From Balneolales bacterium (lineage in GTDB: Bacteria; Bacteroidota; Rhodothermia; Balneolales; Natronogracilivirgulaceae), in NCBI GenBank assembly GCA_007133875.1, contig SLLW01000367.1:1-6942 (forward strand): a DNA stretch of 6,942 nt, read 5' to 3'. Position numbers and translations under genes: made by a program. The notes under the pieces are model-generated. The model had not been told where the DNA came from and made no database searches. It saw only the letters and a list, made by a program, of their open reading frames with translations. Below, piece by piece: positions 1-5,887 of the stretch. Every line of letters begins with the position of its first letter. Positions within the stretch are counted from its first letter, which is position 1.

Positions 1-79
1 AGGGAGAAAAAAGTTGGAGAACCAGGGCGCTTGCTGCAACCAGGATAAACAGGGTCGGAGCGGAGTGAATGGAATTCAT
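1..79 (-). CDS. Partial gene, N-terminus of an exported protein (signal peptide only)
   Basis: An ATG at 79-77 opens a frame without a stop for 26 codons to the window edge. The peptide begins MNSIHSAPTLFILVAASA and continues hydrophobic (LVLQLF), which looks like a signal peptide or membrane anchor: a short polar start, then about 15 apolar residues. The ATG lies 7 bases after the stop of the acylase gene, on the same strand, so the two are probably co-transcribed. No Shine-Dalgarno sequence is seen; the leader is AT-rich, as for the acylase itself. The function cannot be told because the mature part lies outside the window. It might also be a chance frame, since only 79 bases are visible. 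Confidence 0.5.
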   Translation of the reverse strand, partial: MNSIHSAPTLFILVAASALVLQLFSP

Positions 80-86
80 ATTCGGA

Positions 87-2507
87 TTAATTCGGTGAAA
101 GTGTGAGGGTGGATGTTGTCTTTTCGGGTTCATCATCCACCGCCTGCCAGAAGTTCAGATCATGTAACGTCCCGTCAGCCCAGTCGTCAAGCGGACGATC
201 GTACTCCGGGTGCCCGGGGTTCCCGGACTGGCCGCCGGAGTAGTGCCCCCTGGCGCGGATTTCCGGCCCAAGCTCCACAACCATCCGCCAGGAGGGAGCG
301 AATGACCCGCTTACCGCATTGATCGCCTGTCGTGTCCCTCCAACTTCGAGGCCGTCGCGGCCGAACCCGGGCAGCATCGCCAGGTGGCCGATAGAAAACC
401 GGCGATCCCGACCGTAGTGCCACTGTTCGGGATCCCTGCCAAAATCTTGTGCGGTGGATTCATAAACCGTACGAAAGGATTGTGTGAGGGCCTCGTCCAC
501 TTCCACCGGGAACAGATCCTCGTGGCCATCCAACAACAGCGAGATGATCGTTGCCATATCCGGGTTTGTGATATAGCGGTCGTGTTGGTGGATCAGCGGG
601 CCGATCAACCGATCCCGGAACGCCTGTTGCCATCGGTTATAAAAAAGTGCCACCGGACTGCCGGCATCAAAATTGTAATCCCACAACTCCAGCAAGCGGG
701 CCAGTGAATGCTCCGGCTCATCAAATGCCGTCCGGTCGAGCCGTTCCAGCATGAATGGCAGGCCCTTTTGCGCTTCGGGGGCCCGGTTATCCATCATCAT
801 CTCCTCAAAAAAATCCGTGGTAATCCCGTCGGCAGATTCCAGAATTTCGTTGATGCGCGAGTTACGGTTGAAATCGGCGTAAAACCGGCCGAGATAGTAG
901 GGGTAGTCGGCTGTTACCGGCGCCTGGTTGGCCGTACTTACATATCCACGCTCCGGATTGACACTCCGGGGCAGGTGTTCAAACGGGATGTAGCGGTCCC
1001 AGTCGTAGGCCGGATCGCGCCCGTCGCTGATGTAATCCCCCTGTCCGTGGAACCGAAGCGGAAGCTTCCCGTAATGTCCGACCGAAATATTGCCGTCGCG
1101 GTCGGCATAGGTGAAGTTCATCGTCAGGTTTTCATACTGCCGCAGGGCCTCTTCAAACTCCTGCCGGCTCCGGGCGCGGTTGAATTCGTACACGGACTTG
1201 AGAATGTTTCCCGGCTGAAACGCGATCCATTTGATGGCGTGTCCTTTGGGATACTGTTCGCCGGTCACCTGTTCCCCGGGGGGGTTGACCACCGGGCCGT
1301 GATGGGTGTAACGAACGGTGTCACGGATGGTCTCGCCGCCCCGTACGCGGATCTCCTCGATCCGGTGGGTGACCGGTTTCCACTGGCCGTCATGCCGATA
1401 TTCGTTGCGATGCTCATCCCGGAATTCGATTTCATACACATCCAGTGTGTTGGATCCGCCATTGGTGATTCCCCATGCAAGAAAGTCATTGAAACCGATG
1501 GATATGCCGGGAGCTGCAGGCAGACTGACTCCGTAGGTGTTGATACCGTCGCTGTTCAGATGAATTTCATACCACGTGGAGGGAAGGGTGATACCGAGGT
1601 GGGGATCACTGGCCAGGATGGGGTGGCCGTTTGCCGTTTTGCTGGCGTCGACTGCCCATGAATTGCTGCCGATATCCGGATCGCTTTGCGTTACCGGAAG
1701 GTCGCGGACAATCTGCGGTACGAAGCCGGGGTCGGGCCGGCTGGGTTCAAGCGGTTCAAAATCCCAGGCCTGATCTTCGGGGATCATCGTGCGGACCCAT
1801 GGTAATTCGTCGGGGTAGAGCAGATTATAGGTCTCTTCATCCAGCAGTGCGCGGGCATTGCTCTGAGAGTGGGCCCGGGTCCGGGAAGTGAGCGTCTGGG
1901 ACATGCTCATCAACACCAGGGCCGCATGTTCTGTTGTGAACGGTTCCGGTTCGATATTCAGGATTTTATACTCTACCGGGTACGCTTTTGGTGGGAGCTG
2001 CTTCAGCCAGAAGTTGTATCCATCCTTATACGCTTCCAGGATCATGGCGGACAGCGAGTCTCCGGTCATCATCGCTGCATTCAGCTCAGCCCCGTACAAC
2101 ATACCCATCCGGCGTTGTGTCCGGTCGTATTCAATGGCCTGCGGGCCAACTATTTCTGATATCCTTCCGGCGGCGCCACGTGCCTGGAAATCAATCTGCC
2201 AGAGCCGGTCACGGGCGGTGACATAACCCTGGGCAAAATAGAGATCATAATCGTTATCGGCGAAAATGTGTGGAACGCCGCGCTCATCATAGCGGATGAT
2301 CACTTCGGAGTTGAGCCGGTCGGCCGTGATGTTCAGATCCGGGATCCGGCCGGATTCCATATTCTGCCAAAAACCGGTAAAAGGGTTGGTGAGAGGACCC
2401 AGGGGAGGGATGGATCCTAATTGGGAGTTCAGTGCCCAGGTTATGCCGATGACGGCAATGAGCAGTATTCCGGAGGTGAAATATCGAATCATGCGGAATG
2501 TTTTCAT
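87..2507 (-). CDS. Penicillin acylase family protein (Ntn-hydrolase, exported)
   Basis: Predicted amidohydrolase of the penicillin/cephalosporin/AHL acylase family (Ntn fold), which cleaves acyl-amide bonds outside the cytoplasm. A basic N-terminus and hydrophobic segment (about residues 10-26) form a signal peptide or anchor. The alpha-chain region follows with IRYDERGVPHIFA (71-83) and FAQGYVTARDRLWQIDF (91-107). The autocleavage site is Gly280/Ser281 in IGSNSWAVD; Ser281 (codon 1667-1665) matches the beta-chain N-terminal nucleophile SerB1, with Asn282 and Trp284 as in the classical SNxW motif. DPHLG (301-305) and the late GGQSGNP...YD...W block (758-777) are family hallmarks. Asn527 in STANQAP is the likely oxyanion-hole Asn (AsnB241 in E. 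coli penicillin G acylase). The beta chain would be 526 residues, close to the usual 550. The start at 2507 has no clear Shine-Dalgarno; Met6 is an alternative start. The substrate (beta-lactam side chain, acyl-homoserine lactone or other N-acyl amides) is unknown. Confidence 0.93.
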   Translation of the reverse strand: MKTFRMIRYFTSGILLIAVIGITWALNSQLGSIPPLGPLTNPFTGFWQNMESGRIPDLNITADRLNSEVIIRYDERGVPHIFADNDYDLYFAQGYVTARDRLWQIDFQARGAAGRISEIVGPQAIEYDRTQRRMGMLYGAELNAAMMTGDSLSAMILEAYKDGYNFWLKQLPPKAYPVEYKILNIEPEPFTTEHAALVLMSMSQTLTSRTRAHSQSNARALLDEETYNLLYPDELPWVRTMIPEDQAWDFEPLEPSRPDPGFVPQIVRDLPVTQSDPDIGSNSWAVDASKTANGHPILASDPHLGITLPSTWYEIHLNSDGINTYGVSLPAAPGISIGFNDFLAWGITNGGSNTLDVYEIEFRDEHRNEYRHDGQWKPVTHRIEEIRVRGGETIRDTVRYTHHGPVVNPPGEQVTGEQYPKGHAIKWIAFQPGNILKSVYEFNRARSRQEFEEALRQYENLTMNFTYADRDGNISVGHYGKLPLRFHGQGDYISDGRDPAYDWDRYIPFEHLPRSVNPERGYVSTANQAPVTADYPYYLGRFYADFNRNSRINEILESADGITTDFFEEMMMDNRAPEAQKGLPFMLERLDRTAFDEPEHSLARLLELWDYNFDAGSPVALFYNRWQQAFRDRLIGPLIHQHDRYITNPDMATIISLLLDGHEDLFPVEVDEALTQSFRTVYESTAQDFGRDPEQWHYGRDRRFSIGHLAMLPGFGRDGLEVGGTRQAINAVSGSFAPSWRMVVELGPEIRARGHYSGGQSGNPGHPEYDRPLDDWADGTLHDLNFWQAVDDEPEKTTSTLTLSPN

Positions 2508-2667
2508 AGAAAGGAATGCAGATAACGAGCGTTTCCGGAGATGACCGCATTCTGTGCTGGTGCAGCAAAAACCAACATCATCCAGAAATCGGTTTGAAAA
2601 GTCATGGATTTATCTGTATATGATATGTAACCCAAAAAAAATATGCGATTTGAAACGATGAACCGAA

Positions 2668-2693
2668 GGTCACGAAGTGCTATGATCATGACC
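2668..2693. promoter_or_regulatory. Candidate operator: GGTCACGA / TCATGACC inverted repeat
   Basis: GGTCACGA (2668-2675) and TCATGACC (2686-2693) form an inverted repeat matching at 7 of 8 positions. The half-site centres are about 18 bp apart and the outer edges span 26 bp. It lies about 84 bp before the gamma-glutamyltransferase start and about 160 bp before the acylase start, inside the shared divergent spacer, a usual place for a regulator to act on both genes. The two half-sites belong to a wider set of GGTCATGR-like 8-mers at 2601 and 2732. No regulator gene is next to it, so the binding protein is unknown. Confidence 0.3.
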
Positions 2694-2738
2694 GGGCTAA
2701 AATCCGGACAAACAGGCGCAAGATTAAAACCGGTCATG
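2687..2738. repeat. Perfect 9-bp inverted repeat, CATGACCGG / CCGGTCATG
   Basis: CATGACCGG at 2687-2695 is the exact reverse complement of CCGGTCATG at 2730-2738, with a 34-base spacing. The left arm shares bases with the candidate operator above. As RNA the arms could pair into a hairpin in the gamma-glutamyltransferase leader, but no T-run follows, so it is not a terminator. As DNA the arm centres are 43 bp apart, about four helical turns, which would suit a protein that loops DNA. The function is inferred only. Confidence 0.4.
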
Positions 2739-2776
2739 GAATTGTATGTGTCTGCTTAATCTAAAGTTTTAAACAC

Positions 2777-4639
2777 ATGAAATACAATCGGTTTTCCGAG
2801 GGCTCCATCCTGTTTGCATTGCTGATGTTACTTGTGCCGGTTTTTGCGGCGTGTGATGAGGCCGGCCCGGAGAATGGGCTGCGACCTGCAGAACGGCAGG
2901 ATCACCCATCCGAAATGAATTACAATACTCCGAGACAACCCGAAATAGGAACGGGGTACACTCCGAAACCGGGCTGGGAAACATCGGAGTTTGCCGTAGC
3001 GGCGGCGAATCCGCTGGCGGCCGATGCCGGGTATCAGGTTTTGCAAAACGGCGGGTCGGCTGTCGATGCCGCGGTTGCTATCCAGATGGTGCTGACCCTG
3101 ACGGAGCCGCAATCAAGCGGAATTGGCGGCGGGGCGTTTCTGATGCATTGGGATGGTGAAACCGTTGGTGCCTACGACGGGCGCGAGATCGCACCAGCCG
3201 GTGCCGGTGAAACCCTGTTTCTGGATGATGACGGAGAGCCGTTGCCGTTCGATGAGGCAGTGCATAGCGGAAGATCGGTTGGGGTTCCGGGGACCCTGGC
3301 TATGCTCAAGACTGTTCACGAAAAATACGGCCGTCTTCCCTGGGAGGAGCTGTTTCGTCCGGCGATTACCCTTGCCGGAGAAGGGTTTTCTCTGAGTCCG
3401 CGCCTCCATCAGCAGCTTACCCGGGAGAAACGATTGCCTGAGGATGAAATCGCAAGGAACCTCTTTTACGATGAAGATGGCAATGCACATCCATCCGGAT
3501 ACATTTTGAAAAACCCGGCTCTGGCCGAAAACTTCCGGAAAATTGCGGAAGAGGGAATTACTGTTTTTTATGAGGGGGTGATTGCGGCGGATATTGTCCG
3601 GCGGGTACAGGAGCACCCGGATCCGGGCCCGATAACCGTTGATGACATGGCCCGATATCCGACTCAGAACCTAACACGTGATCCCATCTGCACACCCTGG
3701 CTGGATTATACCATTTGCGGCTTTCCGCCGCCATCCTCCGGGCACCTGACCATGATGCAGGCTCTGGGCATTATGGAGCACCTGGATGCACCGGAAGTCA
3801 TATTACAGGACTCGGTTCCGACAGCCGAATGGCTGCATCATTTTTTCGAATCATTCAAACTCGCCTTTGCCGACCGGAATCGATACATCGCGGATCCCGC
3901 TTTTATTGATCCGCCGGGTGATTCATGGGAAACGATGCTGCACCCGGAATATCTGCAGCTTCGTGCCGCACAAATTGGCAATGCCAGTATGGGAATTGCC
4001 GAACCCGGTGATCCCGGATCCACCGGCCTGCAGAAGGGCCGGCATCCCGAACAGCCCGATCAGGGAACCAGTCACATCAGTATCATCGACCGGTATGGAA
4101 ATGCGGTCTCCATGACCACCACCATTGAACAGGGATTCGGCAGCCGTATCATGTCCGACGGCGGCACCGGGCTTCCCGGCGGTTTTCTGCTGAATAATGA
4201 ACTTACCGATTTTTCGCTCTCACCGACCGACTCAGACGGAGTGCCGATTGCCAACCGGGTCGAGCCCGGAAAACGGCCGAGATCGAGCATGAGTCCGACC
4301 CTGGTATTTGACCGGGACGGCGGTCGGTTACTGGCAAGTGTCGGCTCCCCCGGAGGCGCGGCTATCATCCACTACACCGCAAAAACATTGATCGGTATGT
4401 ATGTTTTCGGACTCAATGCACAGGAGGCGATCGACCTTCCAAATTTCGTAAATACTAATGGCCCGTCGGTCCTGGAAGAGGGGCGTTTTCCCCGGGAAAT
4501 CATGGACACTCTGGAAGCAATGGGGCATGAGGTCGCAGAGCGATCCCTGACCAGCGGGATACAGGCAATCCGGGTTACAGAGGACGGCTTTTTTGGTGGT
4601 GCGGATCCCCGCCGGGAGGGGGTTGTGATGGGCGAGTGA
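2777..4639 (+). CDS. ggt: Gamma-glutamyltransferase, probable lipoprotein
   Basis: Gamma-glutamyltranspeptidase (GGT; Ntn-hydrolase) transfers or hydrolyses the gamma-glutamyl group of glutathione and related compounds in the periplasm or at the outer surface. The N-terminus has a hydrophobic core (residues 10-24) ending in VFAAC, so Cys26 is a probable lipidation site; Phe at -3 is an unusual lipobox residue. The large-subunit hallmark NGGSAVDAAVAIQ lies at 91-103, followed by TEPQSSGIGGG, and YDGRE (133-137) holds Arg136, the likely equivalent of the glutamate-carboxylate-binding Arg114 of E. coli GGT. Thr431 in QGTSHISI (codon 4067-4069) is the autocleavage nucleophile. It leaves a 190-residue small subunit, the same length as in E. 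coli. NNELTDF (473-479), PRSSMSPT (501-508) and SVGSPGG (521-527) supply Asp478, Ser503/Ser504 and the oxyanion-hole glycines. No Shine-Dalgarno is seen before the ATG; the leader is AT-rich. All active-site motifs are intact, so it should be active. Confidence 0.95.
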   Translation: MKYNRFSEGSILFALLMLLVPVFAACDEAGPENGLRPAERQDHPSEMNYNTPRQPEIGTGYTPKPGWETSEFAVAAANPLAADAGYQVLQNGGSAVDAAVAIQMVLTLTEPQSSGIGGGAFLMHWDGETVGAYDGREIAPAGAGETLFLDDDGEPLPFDEAVHSGRSVGVPGTLAMLKTVHEKYGRLPWEELFRPAITLAGEGFSLSPRLHQQLTREKRLPEDEIARNLFYDEDGNAHPSGYILKNPALAENFRKIAEEGITVFYEGVIAADIVRRVQEHPDPGPITVDDMARYPTQNLTRDPICTPWLDYTICGFPPPSSGHLTMMQALGIMEHLDAPEVILQDSVPTAEWLHHFFESFKLAFADRNRYIADPAFIDPPGDSWETMLHPEYLQLRAAQIGNASMGIAEPGDPGSTGLQKGRHPEQPDQGTSHISIIDRYGNAVSMTTTIEQGFGSRIMSDGGTGLPGGFLLNNELTDFSLSPTDSDGVPIANRVEPGKRPRSSMSPTLVFDRDGGRLLASVGSPGGAAIIHYTAKTLIGMYVFGLNAQEAIDLPNFVNTNGPSVLEEGRFPREIMDTLEAMGHEVAERSLTSGIQAIRVTEDGFFGGADPRREGVVMGE

Positions 4640-4719
4640 ATCAAAAATAAAAGCCCTTTTACAATACTTAATAATTGAAAAAAACGTTAAATTACAAAGG
4701 GGCGAGTGCTGTCTGGTTG

Positions 4720-4791
4720 CCCATCAACAGGTGGGATTCTTGCAGTAGGGAGATCACATTTCAATCTCCTGTTAGAATCCGGTGATTTTTT
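4720..4791 (+). terminator. Candidate terminator or structured leader RNA
   Basis: A first hairpin is CCCATC (4720-4725), loop AACA, GGTGGG (4730-4735): six pairs including one G-U. A second, longer element pairs GGATTCT (4734-4740) with AGAATCC (4774-4780), and inside it GGGAGAT (4748-4754) with ATCTCCT (4764-4770, one G-U) around a 9-base loop. Six T residues follow at 4786-4791, after a 5-base gap (GGTGA). This may be the intrinsic terminator of ggt, although the gap between stem and T-run is longer than usual and the internal loop is uneven. The first hairpin and the outer stem share two G residues and cannot both form fully, and further competing pairings exist, so a regulatory leader for the TonB-family gene is the other reading. 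It matches no riboswitch class I recognise. Confidence 0.45.
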
Positions 4792-4825
4792 AACATGACA
4801 TAGCTGTGTTTTTGAATAAATAACC

Positions 4826-4830
4826 GGGAG
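4826..4830 (+). promoter_or_regulatory. Ribosome binding site of the TonB-family gene
   Basis: GGGAG lies 9 bases before the ATG at 4840. It supports this start and contrasts with ggt and the acylase gene, which lack such a site. Confidence 0.55.
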
Positions 4831-4839
4831 TAAATAACA

Positions 4840-5511
4840 ATGAATATTTTAGATCGCAGAAAACCCAATGCCAATCTGCAGAAGTTTTATCTCATCAATC
4901 TGCAAATCGGGTTTATTATAACCTTGCTGCTATTGATTGGCATGTTTCGTGTGAATTTAAATATGGCCTCTGAATTTGAGATTACCGTGAAGGAACAGGA
5001 GGTCATCGAGATGGAAGAGGTCGTACGAACAGAGCAGCAGCTGGCACCGCCTCCACCTCCAAGGCCCCCTCAACCGGAACCCGTGCCGAATGAAGAGATT
5101 ATTGAAGATGTATTCTTTGATCTGGATACAGACCTGGATCTGTCGGCACCGATGAGTCTCCCGCCACCGCCGCCTCTGCCGGTAGACGATAATGAAGATG
5201 AAGAACCGGAAGTGTTTACGATTGTGGAAGATATGCCTGAGCTTATTGGTGGTATGAATGCCATATACCAACACCTGCGCTATCCGGAAATCGCACGTCA
5301 GGTAGGAATTGAAGGACGTGTTGTGGTTCAGTTCATTATCGACGAGCAGGGAAGGGTCGTCGATCCGGTTGTCGTTCGCGGAATCGGTGGCGGATGTGAT
5401 GAAGCGGCTGTTGAAGCAGTCAAAAAGGTCCAGTTTACGCCCGGGCGACAGCGTGGCCGTGCTGTTCGCGTTCGCTACTCGCTTCCGATCGTATTCCGGC
5501 TGCAGGGCTGA
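4840..5511 (+). CDS. TonB-family energy transducer
   Basis: Predicted TonB-type protein, which passes proton-motive-force energy from an inner-membrane ExbBD motor to TonB-dependent outer-membrane receptors. A basic cytoplasmic N-terminus (residues 1-18) precedes one membrane helix (about 19-36, rich in I and L). The periplasmic linker has proline tracts at 70-82 and 108-114 separated by an acidic stretch (84-100), then a second acidic stretch (116-133). The TonB C-terminal domain covers about 134-223: ELIGGMNAIYQHLRYPE (134-150), GIEGRVVVQFIIDEQGRV (156-173), GGGCDEAAVEAVKKVQFTPG (183-202) and a YSLPIVFRL end, a pattern common in Bacteroidota and related phyla. The gene stands alone: no exbB, exbD or receptor is in the window, so its partner is unknown. 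It converges on the CMD-like gene with 11 bp between the stops and no room for a terminator. Confidence 0.9.
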   Translation: MNILDRRKPNANLQKFYLINLQIGFIITLLLLIGMFRVNLNMASEFEITVKEQEVIEMEEVVRTEQQLAPPPPPRPPQPEPVPNEEIIEDVFFDLDTDLDLSAPMSLPPPPPLPVDDNEDEEPEVFTIVEDMPELIGGMNAIYQHLRYPEIARQVGIEGRVVVQFIIDEQGRVVDPVVVRGIGGGCDEAAVEAVKKVQFTPGRQRGRAVRVRYSLPIVFRLQG

Positions 5512-5522
5512 AGCGCAAACCG

Positions 5523-5831
5523 TTACTCCAGAATATCGTTCACCCAGGTCATCGCTGCCATCATATTGGGCAATCCAATCGTAGGCAACGATAGCAGAAT
5601 GGCATGGCGAATCTCATCATGTGAGCATCCGGCGTCCAGCGCTTTCCGTACATGGGAGTGCAGGGCGCCTTCCATTCGGGCACCCGCAGAGATCCCGAGT
5701 TTGACCAGTGCCCGTGATTTTTCGTCAAGCGGGCCTGCTCCGTGTACCGCGTCCCCCATGTTTTCATAGGCATTCAGGACGTCCCGGTATTTTTCCCCGA
5801 ACTTCAGATATTGCTTGGGTTTGTCAGACAT
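5523..5831 (-). CDS. Carboxymuconolactone decarboxylase (CMD/AhpD-like) family protein lacking CxxC
   Basis: A 102-residue all-helical protein of the CMD/AhpD fold. The core is LVKLGISAGARMEGALHSHV (42-61), then KALDAGCSHDEIRHAILL (63-80) and a GLPNMMAAMTW end (86-96). Aligned by the HxxxxxxxG spacing of AhpD, His60 matches the active-site His, but the two Cys of the AhpD CxxC become Met53 and Ala56. Cys69 lies elsewhere. It is therefore unlikely to be an AhpD-type peroxidase partner; whether it is a decarboxylase, another enzyme or a binding protein is unknown. The ATG has a good Shine-Dalgarno. It follows the TorD-like gene by 56 bp on the same strand and is likely the last gene of the molybdoenzyme operon, so a link to that enzyme's substrate or assembly is possible. 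No second CMD copy or ahpC is seen. Confidence 0.85.
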   Translation of the reverse strand: MSDKPKQYLKFGEKYRDVLNAYENMGDAVHGAGPLDEKSRALVKLGISAGARMEGALHSHVRKALDAGCSHDEIRHAILLSLPTIGLPNMMAAMTWVNDILE

Positions 5832-5878
5832 GAGATCTCACCTTTTCAATGATTCGAATTTGTTATCTGTTGATATCA
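5831..5878. repeat. Three perfect palindromes evenly spaced before the CMD-like gene
   Basis: TGAGATCTCA (5831-5840), ATTCGAAT (5852-5859) and TGATATCA (5871-5878) are each self-complementary, and their centres are 20 and 19 bp apart, about two helical turns. They fill the 56-bp spacer between the TorD-like and CMD-like genes. They differ in sequence, so they are not copies of one operator; two share TGA...TCA ends. This may be chance or a compact control region. Confidence 0.3.
5838..5844 (-). promoter_or_regulatory. Ribosome binding site of the CMD-like gene
   Basis: AAGGTGA on the minus strand, 6 bases before the ATG at 5831. It is the clearest ribosome binding site in the window and fixes this start. 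Its 3' end overlaps the palindrome TGAGATCTCA (5831-5840), which also covers the first base of the start codon. Confidence 0.7.
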
Positions 5879-5887
5879 CAGCGTAGT

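Larger units (their letters stand above)
2508..2776. promoter_or_regulatory. Divergent intergenic region between acylase and gamma-glutamyltransferase genes
   Basis: This 269-bp spacer must hold the start signals for both flanking genes, which read away from each other. It has an AT-rich core (about 2609-2656, with an A-run at 2633-2641) and an AT-rich end just before the plus-strand start (2756-2776). I looked for sigma-70-type and Bacteroidota-type (TTTG / TAnnTTTG) pairs and found none good enough to place. It contains the GGTCATGR-like repeats listed separately. No convincing small gene is seen. Confidence 0.5.
4640..4839 (+). other. Intergenic region between ggt and the TonB-family gene
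   Basis: This 200-bp stretch has three parts. Positions 4640-4698 are AT-rich. Positions 4699-4785 are more GC-balanced and can fold (see the terminator entry). Positions 4786-4839 are again AT-rich and run into the TonB-family start. TGTTTTTG at 4807-4814 matches 7 of 8 positions of the Bacteroidota -7 element TAnnTTTG, but the upstream position has only a T-run, not TTTG, so it is a weak promoter candidate. No open frame here looks coding. Confidence 0.45.

Noticed and set aside
708..1661. A 317-codon plus-strand open frame opposite the acylase gene
   Set aside because: It is fully antisense to an intact, motif-rich acylase frame, resembles no family and has no ribosome binding site; it follows from codon bias on the other strand.
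2504..2737. A 77-codon minus-strand frame ending in an ATGA overlap with the acylase start
   Set aside because: The overlap suggests translational coupling, but the frame lies across the AT-rich promoter-like spacer, has no ribosome binding site and its product looks random. A shorter internal start is no better.
2739..2776. Sigma-70 promoter before ggt from TTGTAT (2742) and TAAAGT (2762)
   Set aside because: The spacing is only 14 bp and the -10 match is poor.
3113..3616. A 167-codon minus-strand open frame inside ggt
   Set aside because: It lies fully antisense to conserved GGT sequence, and its product has no recognisable domain.
4651..4662. AAAAG/CTTTT-like palindrome just after the ggt stop as its terminator
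   Set aside because: The arms are short and AT-rich, the loop is only about two bases and no T-run follows; 4720-4791 is the better candidate.
4699..4791. Small SRP RNA, 6S RNA, or cobalamin, TPP or fluoride riboswitch in the ggt-tonB spacer
   Set aside because: The conserved cores of these classes (such as the SRP GGAA-loop region or the TPP CTGAGA box) are not present.
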